From Alkaliphilus sp. B6464 (GTDB taxonomy: Bacteria > Bacillota > Clostridia > Peptostreptococcales > Natronincolaceae), in NCBI RefSeq assembly GCF_018141165.1, contig NZ_CP058558.1:248001-312000 (forward strand): a stretch of 64,000 nucleotides of DNA, read 5' to 3'. Shown piece by piece: positions 1 through 7,436 of the stretch (position 1 is its first letter; every line of letters starts with the position of its first letter). Under the pieces are notes generated by a model that ran no database searches, was not told the DNA's origin, and was given only the letters and a program-made list of their open reading frames with translations. The position numbers and the translations under genes are program-made.

Positions 1-355
1 ATTTCAGTCTTTTAAAATTTAACAATATAAGAAAAATAGTTCCTATGAAGATTGAATAAACAAAGGTATATAATGTAAAATTCCATCCCATTAAAAATGT
101 AATTGCCATATAAATTTTTATATCTCCTGCCCCCAGAAATTCATTTATGTTAAACTTTCTTGGAATATAGAACAAAACTATAAACAATAAAATTGAAGTA
201 GCAAAACTATAAACTAAATTTAGTGGGTTATTAACAACTGAATAAATAGTTCCAATTATAACAAATATCAAAGGTATAAAATTCTTTATCTGTCTTGTTT
301 TAAAATCATTTATTACTGCCAAAATCATCATTGTTATTACTAAAATAAAATTCAT
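1..355 (-). CDS. Prepilin peptidase TadV/CpaA-like, C-terminus cut by window edge
   Basis: About 118 residues are visible, starting at ATG 355 and running off the left edge. The protein is strongly hydrophobic with several membrane segments. Both aspartates of the A24 aspartyl prepilin peptidases are present: one near the N-terminus in NDFKTRQIKN and one in GAGDIK, the GxGD motif. Family members cleave the leader of Flp-type pilins in the membrane. It sits beside a Flp pilin and the TadABC genes, which supports the call. It is the short type with no N-terminal methylase domain. The missing end lies outside the window. Confidence 0.85.
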   Translation of the reverse strand, partial: MNFILVITMMILAVINDFKTRQIKNFIPLIFVIIGTIYSVVNNPLNLVYSFATSILLFIVLFYIPRKFNINEFLGAGDIKIYMAITFLMGWNFTLYTFVYSIFIGTIFLILLNFKRLK

Positions 356-425
356 ATATCTACCCCTCCCTTAACTATGTAATGGTGTAATTCCCTATCA
401 TTTTGATAGGGAATTACATTCATAA

Positions 426-590
426 TTACTTTAATTCATTTTCTATTTGTTTAGCCTTAGTTTTTCCTTTTTCACCGATCGTTCTAACAACAGCAATTAT
501 AACAACAAGAATAAGTGCTAAAATAACAATCCACTCAACCATTGTTTGCCCCTTTTCTTCTTTTATAAAATCTTTTAAAATATTCATCAT
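426..590 (-). CDS. Flp/Fap-type major pilin
   Basis: A 54-residue protein with GAGGTG as ribosome binding site (ATG 590, or 587 if the second Met is used). It has a short positive leader ending EEKGQ, then a hydrophobic helix starting MVEWIVILALILVV, then a charged tail. This is the layout of Flp pilins, where the leader is cut near the Gly and a Glu sits at about +5 of the mature helix. The prepilin peptidase is next downstream and the Tad platform genes are upstream. It is presumably the main subunit of the pilus. Confidence 0.85.
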   Translation of the reverse strand: MMNILKDFIKEEKGQTMVEWIVILALILVVIIAVVRTIGEKGKTKAKQIENELK

Positions 591-666
591 AACAATCACC
601 TCTTTTTTAAATTTTAAGTATTTTAATCTATTTAAAAATTGATTTCAATTTTTTCCAACTTTTATT

Positions 667-799
667 TTAAAATAAATGATGTTCAATTATCTTAAAATTT
701 CCCAACACAATACATACAACTAATGCTATGATCGCAGGCCATTGAGGACTTGCTTGTCCTTTTTCTTCTTTTATAAAATCTTTTAAAAATTTTATTCAT
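667..799 (-). pseudogene. Second Flp-like pilin, frameshifted near its start
   Basis: From position 787 down, one frame reads LKDFIKEEKGQASPQW followed by a hydrophobic stretch ending GNFKIIEHHLF, closely matching the leader of the neighbouring pilin. The only start codon, ATG at 799, is in a different frame: a run of five T in the coding strand is one base too long, and the pilin frame meets a TGA overlapping that ATG. Removing one T would restore a pilin of about 43 residues. The leader-coding DNA (about 760-787) nearly repeats 553-580, so this looks like a duplicated pilin. It may be dead, shifted in translation, or a sequencing error. Confidence 0.65.
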
Positions 800-814
800 A
801 ACCGTTATACCCCC

Positions 815-1780
815 TTAAAATGAGTTCATCATAATATCAGCAGCAGGTAGCATTATAAGGCCAATTAATGGTGCAAATAAGAATAGAAATATTGGAAGAA
901 TAAGAATTGTAGATTTTTTTCTTGCAATTTCTGATGATCTCAATACTTTTTCAACTTCAATTTTTTCAGCATGTCTTAATAATAACTCTGTAATCGGAGT
1001 ACCCTTTTCTTTAGAAATTTTAATTTCAGAAACTAAGTTGTACAATTCATCAACGTCATTTCTAAAAGCCATATTTTCAAGAGCATCAGACCAATTATTA
1101 GAATACTTAGCCTCATTTTCAACTTTTTTAAATTCTTCCGAAAGAATACAATTATACCTATCTGAAACCCTTCTTGTTGCCTCCTCTACTGTATGTCCTA
1201 CACTTGTAGCATTTGCCATAAGTCTTAAATAAGTTGGTAAAGTATCTTTAATTTCATCTTTTCTTTTATTGTATCTGCTGTCTAGTCTTGAAAATGGTAT
1301 AATACTTAAATAGAAATAAAATCCCAAACCTATTGCAAGACCCATATAGTCCATAAAAGGAAATGTAGCAACGCAGACAAATACTCCTGCAAATAATCCA
1401 ATTATTTTTAATGCTGCCATTTGTTCTGGAGTCTTATCTCTTACATTTGCTCTTAAAAGTTTTCGTTGAATTTCTTGAAGGTCGATTCCTGTTGTCCCTA
1501 GAATTTTAGTAAATACATCAGGATGTTTTTTTATATATGGTTTTACATACCTATTGAAAGCATCTGAATATTTATTTTTTTCTTGAAAATCTTCAAAAAC
1601 ATCTTCTTCTGAAAATTCTCTATGTTTTTCAATTCTACTAACATATTTGTTTTTCTTTTTTATATTACTCATTATAATAGTTGAAACTATAATGATTCCT
1701 AATACTACTGCAAAAACAATAAGTGCAAACTGAAATTCAATAGATGTTATAATCGAAATTAATTTATTAATTAAAACCAT
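815..1780 (-). CDS. tadC: TadC-like pilus platform protein (type II secretion F domain)
   Basis: A 321-residue membrane protein with GGGGTGG before ATG 1780. An N-terminal membrane helix is followed by a charged cytosolic part, a central pair of helices, a cytosolic T2SF-type helical domain (residues about 180-285) and C-terminal hydrophobic segments ending MLPAADIMMNSF. It lies 14 bases after a TadB-like gene with the same layout, as in tadBC pairs elsewhere. The pair forms the inner-membrane platform on which the motor ATPase assembles pilin. Confidence 0.85.
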   Translation of the reverse strand: MVLINKLISIITSIEFQFALIVFAVVLGIIIVSTIIMSNIKKKNKYVSRIEKHREFSEEDVFEDFQEKNKYSDAFNRYVKPYIKKHPDVFTKILGTTGIDLQEIQRKLLRANVRDKTPEQMAALKIIGLFAGVFVCVATFPFMDYMGLAIGLGFYFYLSIIPFSRLDSRYNKRKDEIKDTLPTYLRLMANATSVGHTVEEATRRVSDRYNCILSEEFKKVENEAKYSNNWSDALENMAFRNDVDELYNLVSEIKISKEKGTPITELLLRHAEKIEVEKVLRSSEIARKKSTILILPIFLFLFAPLIGLIMLPAADIMMNSF

Positions 1781-1794
1781 TGTTCCACCCCCCT

Positions 1795-2715
1795 TTAATT
1801 ACTTCGAGATAGTTTATTTACAATAAACATTCCAAAAAACATCACCATGATTAATCCTAAAAATACTAATTGATGCTGCAATGTATCTAAATATTGTGTA
1901 AAGTAATCCTCATTAGCCGTTGTTATATAAGTAATAATGGCAAAAGGTGCTAAACTCAAAATTCTTCCCATTGCAACAGTTTGCCCCATAAGGGACTTAG
2001 ATTCTCTTTCACTCATTCTTTTTCGTTGAATATCAAGTGAAATCTCGTTCAAACTTTCACTTAGATCTGCTCCAAGTTCTTTATTGATATGGATAGATAT
2101 CGCACATATCTTAAATTGCTCTGAACCAGATTTCTCTGCCACTATATGAAATGCAGATTCAATAGTATCACCATATTTATATCTATGGTAAACTTCATTT
2201 AAAAGAAGTCTTGTTTTTTCAGATAGAGTAGGCAAATCTTTTACATCTTCTAAGGCTTGAAGAATGGAACCATTTTTAAGAACAGATGACATCCTCCTTA
2301 ACACCTGAACTAATTCTTCTTCAAAAGTATCCATTTGCTTTGCCTTTTTAGCATCTAAGATAGTACGAGGCACAAAGTATAGAGCAAATGGTAATGGTGC
2401 AATTGCAACAAGGGGTTGTTTAAATAGGGCATATGCTCCAATATACAAGAATACAGATAATAGAATTATGAGAAGAACAAATAGCCTTACATCCATCTTT
2501 ATTTCTGCTGCTCTTAAATCTCCTGCTAATCTTTCAATAAAGGTCTTTGGTCTTAAAATTTCTTTTTCTATTTCTATAGATTCCTTATCTTCTTCAAATT
2601 TTTTATCAAGCAATCTATCTGTTGCACTTTTCTTTCTACTTATAATTGTTATTACTCCTACACCAATAAATGAAATTGCAAGAAACACTGCTACTGCTAA
2701 AAATACGTTCTGCAT
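1795..2715 (-). CDS. tadB: TadB-like pilus platform protein (type II secretion F domain)
   Basis: 306 residues from ATG 2715, preceded by AAAGGTGGTG; two upstream GTG codons overlap the binding site and are less likely starts. There is an N-terminal membrane helix, two helices near residues 80-115, a T2SF helical domain around residues 130-250 and C-terminal membrane helices. The start follows the motor gene stop by one base, so the two are translationally coupled. It is expected to partner TadC in the membrane platform. Confidence 0.85.
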   Translation of the reverse strand: MQNVFLAVAVFLAISFIGVGVITIISRKKSATDRLLDKKFEEDKESIEIEKEILRPKTFIERLAGDLRAAEIKMDVRLFVLLIILLSVFLYIGAYALFKQPLVAIAPLPFALYFVPRTILDAKKAKQMDTFEEELVQVLRRMSSVLKNGSILQALEDVKDLPTLSEKTRLLLNEVYHRYKYGDTIESAFHIVAEKSGSEQFKICAISIHINKELGADLSESLNEISLDIQRKRMSERESKSLMGQTVAMGRILSLAPFAIITYITTANEDYFTQYLDTLQHQLVFLGLIMVMFFGMFIVNKLSRSN

Positions 2716-2716
2716 A

Positions 2717-4180
2717 TTATTCACCACCTTTAAACATTTCTATATTAACTGGATATCCCTTTGCTTGAATTTCTTCAAAGTATGTGGGTACCCAACCTGT
2801 TACTACAAACTTGTTTTTAATTCCGTCAAATCTAAAAATATCTTGAAGATATACTTCACTGTTATTAACATTTTTTATATAAAACTTATTATCTAATCCC
2901 ATTTTTTCAACCCATTCATTGTTTTTATCTACACCTGATTTACCAAATCCAACAATTTCTGAGATTTGAGTAATTCTTCTTGTACCGTCTGATAATCTTT
3001 GTGTTTGTACTACTAAATGAATAGCAGATGCAATCTGTGATTTAACAGCCTTTTCAGGCACATCTAAACCACCCATTAAATACATAACATAAAGTCTTTC
3101 AATCATATCCTTAGTGTTATTTGCATGGACTGTAGTTAAAGATCCATCATGCCCGGTATTCATAGCCTGTAACATGTCAACTACCTCAAATGAACGACAC
3201 TCTCCTACTACAATACGGTCAGGCCTCATACGAAGGGCATTAATAACGCAATCTCGAATCGTTATCGCTCCTGTACCCTCTGCATTTTTCCCTCTGGCCT
3301 CTAGCCTACGAACATTAGGTTGGACCAGTTGAAGTTCTAACAAGTCCTCTATCGTAACAATTGCTTCGTTTTCTGGAATATAGTTGCTCAAGAAGTTCAA
3401 TAGTGTGGTCTTACCACTACCAGTACCTCCAGATACAATAATGTTTTTACGCACTGCAACACTCCAGCGAATAAAGTCAGCCATTTCTTTTGTCATTGTT
3501 CCAAAACTTAAATAATCATCAATCGTAAAAACTTTTTTCGCAAATTTACGAATATCAAGCGTTGCACCATCGGCAGCAATCGGAGGAATAACTGCATTTA
3601 CCCTCGATTTATCAACAAGTCTAGCATTTACCATAGGTTGATTATCGTCTATTCTTCTTCCAAGAGGCTGAACGATTTTATCAATCAGATTTCTTAATTC
3701 TTCTTCAGAATTAAATTGTGCATTTGTTTTTATCATCTTACCGAATTTCTCAACCCATATGTTGTCGTATCTGTTTACAATAATTTCAGTAACATCTTGA
3801 TCATGTAGAAACTGTTCTAATACTCCATATCCTCTAATATCATTAAATATTTCCATAACTAAATCTTGTTTCATAATTTCAGAAATATTGTATCTTGATA
3901 TTAATGTTATAAGTGTTGTTTTTAAGAAGTTATCATCTGGTTCACCTTGTTGGTTGGCCATAATTTCATTTAACTCCTTGTTGACTCTTTTTTTAATCTC
4001 ATACTTGCTAGTTCCACTACCACTAACTGTTTGTTCATTAGAATTTATAGGTATTTGTTGAGAAAAATTATTCCCCGCCATATATCCTGTTTGATTTGGA
4101 ATATTGATTCCATTTTGTTGAGCACTTGGGTTCTGTTGGGTATTTGATTGATTTAATTTACTTAATAAATAATCTGACAT
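2717..4180 (-). CDS. tadA: TadA/CpaF-type pilus assembly ATPase
   Basis: 487 residues from ATG 4180, chosen because GGGAGGTG lies just upstream; an earlier in-frame ATG at 4222 lacks this. After a Gln/Asn-rich N-terminal tail of about 70 residues comes a secretion ATPase domain with Walker A SGGTGSGKTT (about residues 247-256), a Walker B region IVVGECRSFE (about 318-327) and the His-box VHANNT (about 350). It belongs to the VirB11/GspE superfamily of hexameric motors that power pilus assembly. The C-terminal part QTQRLSDGTRRITQISEI is typical of CpaF. It is the motor for the adjacent TadB and TadC platform. Confidence 0.92.
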   Translation of the reverse strand: MSDYLLSKLNQSNTQQNPSAQQNGINIPNQTGYMAGNNFSQQIPINSNEQTVSGSGTSKYEIKKRVNKELNEIMANQQGEPDDNFLKTTLITLISRYNISEIMKQDLVMEIFNDIRGYGVLEQFLHDQDVTEIIVNRYDNIWVEKFGKMIKTNAQFNSEEELRNLIDKIVQPLGRRIDDNQPMVNARLVDKSRVNAVIPPIAADGATLDIRKFAKKVFTIDDYLSFGTMTKEMADFIRWSVAVRKNIIVSGGTGSGKTTLLNFLSNYIPENEAIVTIEDLLELQLVQPNVRRLEARGKNAEGTGAITIRDCVINALRMRPDRIVVGECRSFEVVDMLQAMNTGHDGSLTTVHANNTKDMIERLYVMYLMGGLDVPEKAVKSQIASAIHLVVQTQRLSDGTRRITQISEIVGFGKSGVDKNNEWVEKMGLDNKFYIKNVNNSEVYLQDIFRFDGIKNKFVVTGWVPTYFEEIQAKGYPVNIEMFKGGE

Positions 4181-4216
4181 AAGAGACACCTCCCTAGAAT
4201 TTAGCAAAACATTTTT

Positions 4217-4360
4217 TTGCAAATTATTTTAAGTCATCAGATTTTAATGATAAATAACACCCATTTCAACTTTTTGTATCAAAAAATAAAAATAACTCCT
4301 TTAAAATAAGGAGTTGTCTCTTTGAATACAATTTATTTTGATTTTTTCGTATAATTAGAA
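4217..4360 (-). repeat. Leader and terminator region, copy 1 of a duplication
   Basis: The untranslated stretch before the motor ATPase gene, including the TTTTTGTATC AAAAAATA block and an AACTCCTT/AAGGAGTT hairpin, is nearly repeated at 4592-4695. The two copies flank the decayed partial copy of the motor gene, so the duplicated unit is about 375 bp and includes the leader, binding site and first codons. Confidence 0.75.
4278..4315 (-). terminator. Intrinsic terminator or leader hairpin before tadA
   Basis: Stem AACTCCTT/AAGGAGTT at 4294-4315, followed on the minus strand by a T-rich stretch. It lies between the decayed motor copy and tadA, so it might attenuate transcription into tadA. Confidence 0.6.
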
Positions 4361-4570
4361 TTACTTTCTCTTTTTCTTACAACTTGAGAAATTTTGACTT
4401 AGATTTATTTTAGTCTCATTTCTTAATTGACTGTTATACATGGATACAAGCCTTTTAATTATACGTTTAGTATCATTTGCATGAATAGTGAAATAACTAT
4501 TATATTCGTTATTTATAGATATTTGCTGTGGACTTAAAGAATTTAAATCACTTAATAAACATTTTGACAT
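4361..4570 (-). pseudogene. Decayed partial duplicate of the tadA motor gene
   Basis: A 69-residue open frame from ATG 4570 with the same GGAGGTGTCTCT binding site as tadA. Its first residues, MSKCLLSDLNS, match the tadA start MSDYLLSKLNQ. A middle segment TIHANDTKRIIKRLVSMY matches the motor His-box region TVHANNTKDMIERLYVMY. Everything between (over 300 residues, including Walker A and B) is missing. It looks like a tandem copy that lost its core by deletion. It still has a start signal and an open frame, so a small product could be made, but no ATPase function is possible. Confidence 0.7.
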
Positions 4571-4591
4571 CAGAGACACCTCCATAATTTT

Positions 4592-4695
4592 TTGCAAATT
4601 ATTTTAAGTCATCAAATTTTAATGATAAACAACTCAACTTTTTGTATCAAAAAATAGAAATAACTCCTTATTTTAAAGGAGTTATTTTATTAAAT
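4592..4695 (-). repeat. Leader and terminator region, copy 2 of a duplication
   Basis: Near-copy of 4217-4320: the same TTTGCAAATTATTTTAAGTC block, the ACTTTTTGTATC block and the AACTCCTT hairpin in the same order. It lies between tadZ and the decayed tadA copy. Confidence 0.75.
4645..4683 (-). terminator. Intrinsic terminator after the CpaE/TadZ gene
   Basis: Stem AACTCCTT/AAGGAGTT at 4662-4683, then ATTTCTATTTTTTG on the minus strand. Confidence 0.7.
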
Positions 4696-6405
4696 TTATT
4701 TTTTCTTATTAAATAGTGATGAAAATATACTTTGTTTTGGTTTATTACTGCTACCACCCATTACAGGACTCCTGCTAGGACTGTCATCGCCTTTTCTTAC
4801 AACAGGAAGTATTGTATTAGCAATTCGTTTTAATCCTATTGTAAAGGCATTATCTCTCCCCATAACCAGAGTATCACCATTATTATTTGCAACTTCAATC
4901 CCTGCAAATCTCGGAATTGTTCCTATTAACGGCAAACCTAAGAAATTGCTAATATGATTGATATTATCATTATCATTAGATTTAATTTCATTCATTACAA
5001 GCCCTATCTTATTAAGTGGAAACTGGATCTGTTCAAGCGTCTTTCTAAGTGTAAGAATTTCATTAATAGTAGATACATCCATATTACACACCATTACAAT
5101 GTGGTCAGATAGTTCCATAGATATGACTGTATAATCCTTAACGTTAGGACCCGTATCAACTACAATAATATCAAAATGCTTTTTTAAATTATTAATAATT
5201 ATTCTTACAATTTGTTCATTTATTAAAGCACTATCTCTATAATTAGTAGGTGCTGCAAGTACCTTGAGTCCAGATTTATGTTCAAGCAAGTAATATCTCT
5301 CAATTTCTTCAAGTGAATACCAAATGTCATTTTCATTCATGTTTGACATTCTACTCCTTATATTTCTTGCCCAATCTGCTATAGATTTATTTTGTTTTAA
5401 TTCTAACATTACTGCTATATCACCATAGTCAATGTCCATATCTAATAAGCATACCCTCAATCTGTTTCCATTTACATTACTTGTAGCATAAGTAATGGCT
5501 AACTCTTTTGATATTGTGGATTTCCCCACACCACCTTTTGGCGAGTGAATACTTATAGCAGTATTAGATGGAATTCTAACTACTCCATTTCCTCTAACTT
5601 GTCTATTATTAGGCATTGAATCATTCCATCCACTATTACCATATGGTGGTTGCATTGGAGGGTGCATTGGATTCTGATTCATACCATATCCATTGGGACC
5701 ATGTCCCATTCCCCCTTGCTGACCATAGTTGTCGCCCCCACTTGGATTATTTCCATCAAAACTATTAGGAATAAATTGTTTCGGTCTAAACTCATGAATA
5801 TCTCTTTGTTCTTGCCCCATATCTCCCAGATTCCCAATTTTCACATTGTCAGGATTTTCTACATTACCCTTTTGTGGCATTTGATATCCGTATCCTTGTT
5901 GCTGATAAGGATTATATCCTTCTTGCCCCTGTAAATTACCTCCACTTTGCGGATATGGCGGTTGCTGAGGGGAAGTAAATCCTCCAAAATTTTGCACTGG
6001 TTGTGGGGGCTGTTGTTTAACTCCCCCACCCATATTTTGAATATCTTTTTCCAATTCAGCACATATAGCATCTATCGTATATGGTTTTACTAATACTCCA
6101 TTTGCACCGTTTTGTGATAAGGATACAAATTTATAAGGATCATTATTCTCAAGCACACATATAATTTTTGCGAATGGCACTTTTTCTTTAATACTAGCAA
6201 TTACTTGCCCTTCATCAGAGTTTTGCATAATTGCACTTGTATTAATAACAATTGCATAATATACATTTCCTCCACTTTGTATCCTATTCATAGCCTCAAG
6301 CATATTTGATGCATACTCTATTTTATATTCGGGCTTTAGCATAAAATGAGAAGAAATCTGCTGAAACCAATAAGTGTCATTTTCAATAAAAAGAACTGTT
6401 TTCAT
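4696..6405 (-). CDS. tadZ: CpaE/TadZ-like pilus localisation ATPase with pseudo-receiver domain
   Basis: 569 residues with AAGGAGGG before ATG 6405. Residues 1-125 resemble a response-regulator receiver but lack the phosphate-accepting Asp: the strand-3 site reads VINTSAI, with Asn in its place, while the Lys of VLVKPYT is kept. A Pro/Gln/Gly-rich linker (about 126-275) follows, then a ParA/MinD-type ATPase with deviant Walker A KGGVGKST (about 287-295) and VDTGPN later. TadZ/CpaE proteins set the polar or local site of the pilus. Position next to the motor gene fits. Phosphorylation control is unlikely given the lost Asp. Confidence 0.88.
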   Translation of the reverse strand: MKTVLFIENDTYWFQQISSHFMLKPEYKIEYASNMLEAMNRIQSGGNVYYAIVINTSAIMQNSDEGQVIASIKEKVPFAKIICVLENNDPYKFVSLSQNGANGVLVKPYTIDAICAELEKDIQNMGGGVKQQPPQPVQNFGGFTSPQQPPYPQSGGNLQGQEGYNPYQQQGYGYQMPQKGNVENPDNVKIGNLGDMGQEQRDIHEFRPKQFIPNSFDGNNPSGGDNYGQQGGMGHGPNGYGMNQNPMHPPMQPPYGNSGWNDSMPNNRQVRGNGVVRIPSNTAISIHSPKGGVGKSTISKELAITYATSNVNGNRLRVCLLDMDIDYGDIAVMLELKQNKSIADWARNIRSRMSNMNENDIWYSLEEIERYYLLEHKSGLKVLAAPTNYRDSALINEQIVRIIINNLKKHFDIIVVDTGPNVKDYTVISMELSDHIVMVCNMDVSTINEILTLRKTLEQIQFPLNKIGLVMNEIKSNDNDNINHISNFLGLPLIGTIPRFAGIEVANNNGDTLVMGRDNAFTIGLKRIANTILPVVRKGDDSPSRSPVMGGSSNKPKQSIFSSLFNKKK

Positions 6406-6443
6406 ATTATCCCTCCTTATAATTTTTTCTTTTTCTAGAAAAA

Positions 6444-7283
6444 TTACTCTATTTTATCCCCTTCTTGGAATACACCTTTAATATTTAATTCTAAAGTAGA
6501 AATTGCACCATTAGTTTCTTTTTCAACATATCCACCATCGCTATATGGAAGCAGTGAAAGTCCAATTTTACCCGTTTTCATTGTTAAATGAATAAGTTCA
6601 GCATGTTTTGGTTCAAGAGCAATTGTTACTGATTGAACTTCTTCTTCATATGTTTCAACATCTACAACTGCAACATTTTGAAGAAGTAATTTTGATACGG
6701 AAATCTGTTCTCCTGCTATTTGTGCATCTAAACTATATCCATTTGCTATAAATACATCTTGCAGTGCAGGAGATAAATCCTTTACTGCAACACCTGCATG
6801 TTCTCCACCTATTCCAACTGCAACTTTACCAACTTCATAAGTGTAAACACCATAAACGTTTACTCTATCGCTTACTTTTACATTATTACTAAGTCCAGAA
6901 CCTTGTCCCACAGGAACACTAATAGCCTCTAAGTTCATACTTACTAATTCCTGATTTGTTCTTAAATCATTGCTAGTAGCAATATCATAAGAGTAAATAG
7001 GATGTCCCGGATTAATGTTGTATTTAGCATATTTGTCTTGAATTAAATCAAAGTCAGAAATTAAATGCTCATTTGCGATTGATTTTGAAATCTGCTTAAT
7101 TGTAATTGTTCCATCATTAAGCATTTCTTTTGTTATTTTAGTACCGGGTTTAATAAACTCTGAAGATATATATGCAGTAGTAGTATTAAACTGCATATAT
7201 CCAAACACCACCATTGCTACTAAAAATGCGACTATGATAGGTATAATAAATGACACATTACCTTTTTTTATGAATTTCTTCAT
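6444..7283 (-). CDS. CpaB/RcpC-like pilus assembly protein (SAF domain)
   Basis: 279 residues from ATG 7283 with GGAGGTGG upstream. There is one N-terminal membrane helix (IIPIIVAFLVAMVVFGYM), then a SAF-type domain with TKEMLNDGTITIKQIS and NPGHPIYSYDI, and a C-terminal beta-rich part. CpaB/RcpC proteins sit outside or spanning the membrane in Tad systems. The gene precedes tadZ by 38 bases in the same direction, so it is probably in the pilus operon. A Gram-positive system needs no secretin, and none is seen. Confidence 0.82.
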   Translation of the reverse strand: MKKFIKKGNVSFIIPIIVAFLVAMVVFGYMQFNTTTAYISSEFIKPGTKITKEMLNDGTITIKQISKSIANEHLISDFDLIQDKYAKYNINPGHPIYSYDIATSNDLRTNQELVSMNLEAISVPVGQGSGLSNNVKVSDRVNVYGVYTYEVGKVAVGIGGEHAGVAVKDLSPALQDVFIANGYSLDAQIAGEQISVSKLLLQNVAVVDVETYEEEVQSVTIALEPKHAELIHLTMKTGKIGLSLLPYSDGGYVEKETNGAISTLELNIKGVFQEGDKIE

Positions 7284-7389
7284 AATATCCACCTCCGAAT
7301 CTTTTTTTGGTTTTTTTTATTGTGAGTCCCCATTATAGGGAAAGCATTTTATGAAATCAATTTTTTAATATGAAAATTTCTATAAAACA

Positions 7390-7427
7390 AAATTTTTTTA
7401 ATAAAAAATAGCACCTAAAGGTGCTAT
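7390..7427 (-). terminator. Intrinsic terminator after the HerA-like ATPase gene
   Basis: Stem TAGCACC/GGTGCTA at 7409-7426, followed on the minus strand by a run of T. It separates the ATPase gene from the Tad genes, so they may be transcribed from their own promoter. Confidence 0.75.
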
Positions 7428-7436
7428 GCATTTATA

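Noticed and set aside
403-642. 79-codon frame on the plus strand over the pilin
   Set aside because: The minus-strand frame matches a Flp pilin with a good binding site, while the plus frame has none; it is a shadow.
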